Below, one piece after another: positions 23,573 through 26,286 of a stretch of 26,286 nt of DNA. The DNA is from an uncultured Lachnoclostridium sp. (GTDB lineage: Bacteria; Bacillota; Clostridia; Lachnospirales; Lachnospiraceae), in assembly GCA_948330435.1 (NCBI GenBank), contig CAOJBY010000039.1:1-26286 (forward strand), given 5' to 3'. The notes below the pieces were generated by a model. It was not told where the DNA came from. It did no database searches and saw nothing but the letters and a program-made list of their open reading frames with translations. Both the position numbers and the translations under genes were made by a program. Each line of letters starts with the position of its first letter. The first letter of the stretch is position 1.

Positions 23573-24240
23573 AAGGTATCCTCCATACGGTAGCCTACAC
23601 TTCTGACAGTTTTCAGGCACATCGGTTGGTAAAGCTTGTCTCTCAGACGTTTCATGGTAACAGTTAATGTATTATTGTTCACATAATTCCCGTTTGCATC
23701 CCACACCTGCTCCAGAAGCTTTTCCCTGGTAACCGTCTTTCCCTTATTCTGCATCAGGTACAAAAGCAATTGGTATTCCGCCTCGCTTAAAGGAATTTCC
23801 TCCGAACAGCAGGAAACCGTATGGCGGTTTAAGTCCATTCTGATTCCGTCACAGGAAAGATACTGTTCCGCCACGTTACCAGTTCTGCGGAGCAATGCCA
23901 GGATTCGTGAATGTAACACCTCCAGTTCAAAAGGCTTCACGATATAATCGTCCGCACCGTTCCCAAAGCCCGCAACAATATCTGCACAGTCTCCCCTGAC
24001 AGTAAGAAAAATAATGGGCAGCTCTTTCCAGTTCCTGCGAATCCACCGACATAAGCTGTCCCCCCGTCCATCCGGCATATTCCAGTCCAGCAAAACAAGT
24101 GTTGGAACATGTTCTTTCAATGCCTGTTCCGCCTGTGCAAGCGTTACACAGATTGTTACCTTAAAGTTCTTCTGTTCCAGATATTCTTTTACAATCAATG
24201 CAATATCCGGATCATCCTCAATATAATACAAATCAACCAT
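23569..24240 (-). CDS. OmpR-family response regulator
   Basis: A 223-residue regulator. The receiver domain (1-118) has acidic residues D9/D10, phospho-acceptor D52 (VLLDWNMPDG), T80 (IFLTVRGD) and K102 (DYIVKPFE). The C-terminal winged helix (about 125-220) includes TVTREKLLEQVW and the recognition helix segment NNNTLTVTMKRLRDKL. It is the first gene of the two-component unit. The kinase gene overlaps it by 4 bp. Paired direct repeats before its own gene and before the ABC genes are its probable targets. Confidence 0.95.
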   Translation of the reverse strand: MVDLYYIEDDPDIALIVKEYLEQKNFKVTICVTLAQAEQALKEHVPTLVLLDWNMPDGRGDSLCRWIRRNWKELPIIFLTVRGDCADIVAGFGNGADDYIVKPFELEVLHSRILALLRRTGNVAEQYLSCDGIRMDLNRHTVSCCSEEIPLSEAEYQLLLYLMQNKGKTVTREKLLEQVWDANGNYVNNNTLTVTMKRLRDKLYQPMCLKTVRSVGYRMEDTL

Positions 24241-24288
24241 GTCCAGTTTTCCGTCCTTTCTTCACTGCCCTTGTATACTGATGATCAT

Positions 24289-24320
24289 ATTATAGCAAAT
24301 AAAGATGACAATTTAATGAC
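24289..24320 (-). promoter_or_regulatory. Autoregulated promoter of the two-component genes
   Basis: Perfect -10 box TATAAT (24289-24294) without a good -35 box at 17 bp. GTCAT occurs twice upstream (24305-24309 and 24316-24320), 11 bp apart, in the spacing typical of OmpR-family direct-repeat sites. The second half of the region matches the promoter at 22364-22395. Confidence 0.65.
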
Positions 24321-24402
24321 TATTTCTTCCGGTGTCCGGATATAAAAAAATAAAACAAAAACCAGACGGCACAACGAACTGCAAGAATCACCATATCTTT
24401 GC

Positions 24403-25155
24403 CTACCGCCATAGCGGCAATTCATCACCGGATAAAATTGTTTTGATCCCCTCTTTGTCCATCTCCACACCGATCACATTGGCGGACGGTTCCCTGATTG
24501 TCGAAAGCCATTCTCCCAATGATGAAAGGTCAATGGAATCGGAAATATTCAGTGCGGTGGCCACCGCTACAGGCAGGAGAAAAGACATCTCTTTGCAGAG
24601 TGCTGCTTCGACCATTCCGAAAAACAGAATAATGACACACACTACACAGATATAATAAACCGAGTTTGTAACAGGCATACCGAAAAATGCGTTTTTCAAC
24701 CCCATATACACATGATAAAACGGATGATAAATAATTCAGTCCATCTTAATCGCAGTGTTGGCTGACAGAAAAACCGGTGTTGCAGTAAAAAGTGCAATCA
24801 CCAGATAGACCAGAGAAAATTGTTTAAAGTCTTTTAACAACACAGATGCAATCCCCAAAAAGCCGACGGCAACAATCTCAATAAACAACAGTTCACAGGT
24901 AATCTCCCTAAGCTGTTTCATTTTTGGGGTATTATCCCCCACGGTTTCCGGCTTATATTCACTGTCGAAATGCAGGAGTGAGAGTGCATAATCCATTCTA
25001 TGGCGATCAACCTTTTCGCTTCCTGCATAGAGTACAATATTAGGTTCTCCTTTTCTTACATGAATACCAACACCGCCGCCCACATCCGTGGCAAGTACCT
25101 CATTGAATTCTTCCAAAGAAGTTACCGAATGGATGATCGGCGACACCTGTGTTAT
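24403..25155 (-). pseudogene. Decayed membrane-protein gene with in-frame TGA
   Basis: One reading frame runs from about 25155 to the stop at 24403, broken by TGA at 24736-24738. Both parts are in the same frame. The first part carries a soluble region and two hydrophobic helices (ELLFIEIVAVGFLGIASVLL and LVYLVIALFTATPVFLS). After the TGA the frame continues with IIYHPFYHVYMGLKN, another helix (YYICVVCVIILFFGM) and a tail of about 60 residues. A TGG-to-TGA change would explain the break. No start codon with a ribosome site exists at the 5' end, which abuts the tRNA-Cys terminator. I do not recognise the family; a transporter or bacteriocin-immunity permease linked to the neighbouring two-component system is only a guess. 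Confidence 0.6.
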
Positions 25156-25162
25156 AAAAAAT

Positions 25163-25197
25163 GAAAACCTCGAAAATTTAACATTTTCGAGGTTTTC
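25163..25197 (-). terminator. Terminator after tRNA-Cys
   Basis: A 15-bp perfect stem, GAAAACCTCGAAAAT (25163-25177) with 25183-25197, and a 5-nt loop, followed on the minus strand by a T-rich run (ATTTTTTATAA). It lies 4 bp after the tRNA-Cys 3' end. Confidence 0.9.
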
Positions 25198-25201
25198 TGA
25201 G

Positions 25202-25272
25202 AGGCGACAACCAGATTTGAACTGGTGATCAGGGTGTTGCAGACCCACGCCTTACCACTTGGCTATGTCGCC
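25202..25272 (-). tRNA. tRNA-Cys (GCA)
   Basis: A 71-nt cloverleaf. The acceptor GGCGACA pairs with TGTCGCC, discriminator T. The D arm is GCC/GGC, the anticodon loop CTGCAAC gives GCA, and the T arm ACCAG-TTCAAAT-CTGGT is intact. CCA is not encoded. The outermost anticodon-stem pair is T-T, a small irregularity. It has its own promoter (25286-25314) and terminator. Confidence 0.95.
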
Positions 25273-25285
25273 ATGTACTTATTAT

Positions 25286-25314
25286 ATTCTAGCAAAAACC
25301 TTTTGATACGTCAA
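25286..25314 (-). promoter_or_regulatory. Promoter of tRNA-Cys
   Basis: Minus-strand TTGACG (25309-25314) and TAGAAT (25286-25291) with a 17-bp spacer, about 7 bp plus leader before the tRNA-Cys 5' end. Confidence 0.75.
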
Positions 25315-25323
25315 TATCAAAAA

Positions 25324-25395
25324 TGACTCCTACGGGAATCGAACCCGTGTTACCGCCGTGAAAGGGCGATGTCTTAACCGCTTGACCAAGGAGCC
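25324..25395 (-). tRNA. tRNA-Glu (UUC)
   Basis: A 72-nt cloverleaf. The acceptor GGCTCCT pairs with AGGAGTC (one G-T), discriminator A. The anticodon loop CTTTCAC gives TTC, and the T arm ACGGG-TTCGATT-CCCGT is intact. CCA is not encoded. It lies 51 bp upstream of tRNA-Cys; no terminator is visible between them, so readthrough into tRNA-Cys is likely. Confidence 0.95.
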
Positions 25396-25447
25396 TTCTT
25401 TGCCCCTCGGGGCTATTTTCTACTGTGCCTTATCAGCGACATATTAA

Positions 25448-25476
25448 ATGATATCACACATCGAATATTTTTGCAA
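25448..25476 (-). promoter_or_regulatory. Probable promoter of tRNA-Glu
   Basis: Minus-strand TTGCAA (25471-25476) and TATCAT (25448-25453), spacer 17 bp, about 50 bp before the tRNA-Glu 5' end. The -35 box is weak. The truncated AraC frame begins 5 bp beyond it. Confidence 0.55.
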
Positions 25477-25480
25477 GTAA

Positions 25481-25951
25481 ATTTTATTCTATTTTTATTC
25501 CCATATATTTGCCAGTTCTAATGCAACCAATATTATAACTGAATGTATTCGTGCCACTAAAGCACAACCTCCTCACATACCCATTCCTAAAATTGTTTCT
25601 CTAACTGAATCTTATATCAGTCAAAACTATTATGAAGCAATTACTTTGGATTCTCTGGCAGAGCGATTTGCTATGAATAAATATCATTTGCAAAAGCAAT
25701 TTAAACGTTTTATTGGAATTTCTCCCAGTAAATACCTTATCCATACAAGAATTACCCGTGCCAAAGAACTTTTGCGTTCCACTGATAACTCCATTGAAAA
25801 AATCGCTGAAGAGATTGGTTTTGGGAATGTCAGTAATTTCACTCGTGCTTTTAAGCAGTATGAGAATATCACCCCAACTACTTATCGGAAAACATGGATT
25901 GAACCCCAAATTACCATTCTTGATGAAGATTCCTTTGAAAGAATAGATTAA
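25481..25951 (+). pseudogene. 5'-truncated AraC-family regulator
   Basis: An open frame of 156 codons encoding the C-terminal part of an AraC/XylS protein. A linker is followed by two helix-turn-helix motifs: LDSLAERFAMNKYHLQKQFK (about residues 54-73) and IEKIAEEIGFGNVSNFTRAF (about 104-123), with the usual PxxYR-like end (TPTTYRK). The N-terminal sensing domain (about 130-180 residues) is missing. The frame opens after TAA at 25478 with no ATG or ribosome site. An internal TTG at 25646 would make only a 101-residue DNA-binding domain. It abuts the tRNA-Glu promoter, so the 5' part was probably lost by a deletion or rearrangement at the tRNA cluster. Its AT content looks higher than that of the genes to the left. 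Confidence 0.65.
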
Positions 25952-26006
25952 TATTTTGCCCAAAATCACTCTGGCATTTTCATATATTCCATAAAAATGT
26001 TTATAA

Positions 26007-26043
26007 AAAACCCTGTAAACAGCCATGTTGTTTACAGGGTTTT
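26007..26043. terminator. Bidirectional terminator between araC remnant and tRNA-Asn
   Basis: A 14-bp perfect stem, AAAACCCTGTAAAC (26007-26020) with 26030-26043, and a 9-nt loop. A and T runs on either side serve the plus-strand AraC remnant and the minus-strand tRNA-Asn, whose 3' end is 4 bp away. Confidence 0.9.
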
Positions 26044-26047
26044 CAAA

Positions 26048-26119
26048 CTCCCCGAGTAGGGCTCGAACCTACAACAACTCGGTTAACAGCCGAGTGCTCT
26101 ACCATTGAGCTATCGAGGA
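26048..26119 (-). tRNA. tRNA-Asn (GUU)
   Basis: A 72-nt cloverleaf. The acceptor TCCTCGA pairs with TCGGGGA (two G-T/T-G pairs), discriminator G. The D arm AGCTCAATGGTAGAGC is standard. The anticodon stem CTCGG-CTGTTAA-CCGAG gives GTT, and the T arm GTAGG-TTCGAGC-CCTAC is intact. CCA is not encoded. No convincing promoter was found within 100 bp upstream, so it may be the last member of a longer RNA transcript entering from the right. Confidence 0.95.
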
Positions 26120-26286
26120 TCATTTCTACTTCTTCTCTTCAGATATATTCTATGCACTCCCGCATCTTCATATACCTTCAAAACTATATACTGATTTATC
26201 TCCTACATCTTGGTCTTCCTTCTTCTTCCTCTTCCTATGACGTACGCTTAAGAGTCAGTCATTCGGAATCCGCTTCGCTTCTTCCT

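Noticed and set aside
24736..24738. Recoding of the in-frame TGA (selenocysteine or tryptophan)
   Set aside because: TGA is used as a normal stop in neighbouring genes (for example at 23569 and 12703), no selenocysteine-type hairpin is seen just after it, and the gene also lacks a start, so decay is simpler.
25402..25413. Small GCCCC/GGGGC hairpin just upstream of tRNA-Glu
   Set aside because: Only 5 bp with a 2-nt loop, which is too tight to fold as drawn; not a terminator and without an evident role.
25601..26026. Minus-strand open frame of 141 codons over the AraC remnant
   Set aside because: It starts in the terminator loop at 26007-26043 and is antisense to two clear helix-turn-helix motifs.
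26120..26286. Sequence upstream of tRNA-Asn, with a TTTTGAAGGTATA-like element reminiscent of rRNA/tRNA operon spacers
   Set aside because: Too short and too close to the window edge to call an rRNA leader; no gene, clear promoter or repeat array could be supported.
1..26286. CRISPR arrays, insertion sequences, prophage genes
   Set aside because: No regularly spaced repeats, transposase or integrase motifs, or phage structural genes were seen on either strand.

Overview
The window looks like a chromosomal segment of a gut-type Clostridia, most likely Lachnospiraceae. The grounds are strong AGGAGG ribosome sites on nearly every gene, AT-rich intergenic DNA, minimal tRNA spacers, a class B sortase, a DUF951-type small protein behind a Sir2 gene, and a ribbon-helix-helix/SPFH gene pair. 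The assignment is inference from gene content; no rRNA or marker gene is present to fix the genus. Almost everything is transcribed on the minus strand.

Region 1 (about 60-15020) is a carbohydrate-catabolism locus. Operon A (4012 to 109, minus) encodes a Gfo/Idh/MocA dehydrogenase, a TIM-barrel epimerase/isomerase and a class III (PLP) aminotransferase. A DeoR-family regulator (4253-5011, plus) is divergent from it. Operon B (14936 to 5076, minus) encodes a rhamnulokinase-like FGGY kinase, a degenerate and an intact amidohydrolase, an alpha/beta-hydrolase, alanine dehydrogenase, a complete ribose-type sugar ABC importer (lipoprotein, double ATPase, permease) and a second TIM-barrel epimerase. 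The promoters of operons A and B share a 41-bp ungapped block that is 36/41 identical. They are therefore probably one regulon, controlled by the DeoR protein, whose own promoter carries a perfect palindrome. The combination of importer, dehydrogenase, two epimerases, kinase, aminotransferase and alanine dehydrogenase suggests use of an unusual sugar or polyol, possibly an aminated one whose nitrogen leaves through alanine. The substrate is not known, and no aldolase is in view.

Region 2 (15061-19117) is housekeeping and cell-surface genes. One probable operon encodes a small acidic protein, an Sfp-type phosphopantetheinyl transferase, sortase B, a Sir2 deacylase and the DUF951-like protein. 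A second encodes an SPFH membrane protein and a ribbon-helix-helix protein.

Region 3 (19163-24320) is a two-component system (OmpR-type regulator and histidine kinase with overlapping ATGA) followed by an ABC ATPase and an FtsX/MacB-type permease. The promoter of the regulator gene and the promoter of the ABC genes share the same pair of GTCAT-like direct repeats, 11 bp apart, at the same distance from the -10 box. This points to autoregulation and direct control of the transporter.

Region 4 (24403-26286) is a decayed tRNA neighbourhood: a membrane-protein pseudogene with an in-frame TGA and no start, tRNA-Cys, tRNA-Glu, a 5'-truncated AraC-type regulator and tRNA-Asn. Clear terminators follow tRNA-Cys and tRNA-Asn. 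The last 167 bases, upstream of tRNA-Asn, show no gene I can support.
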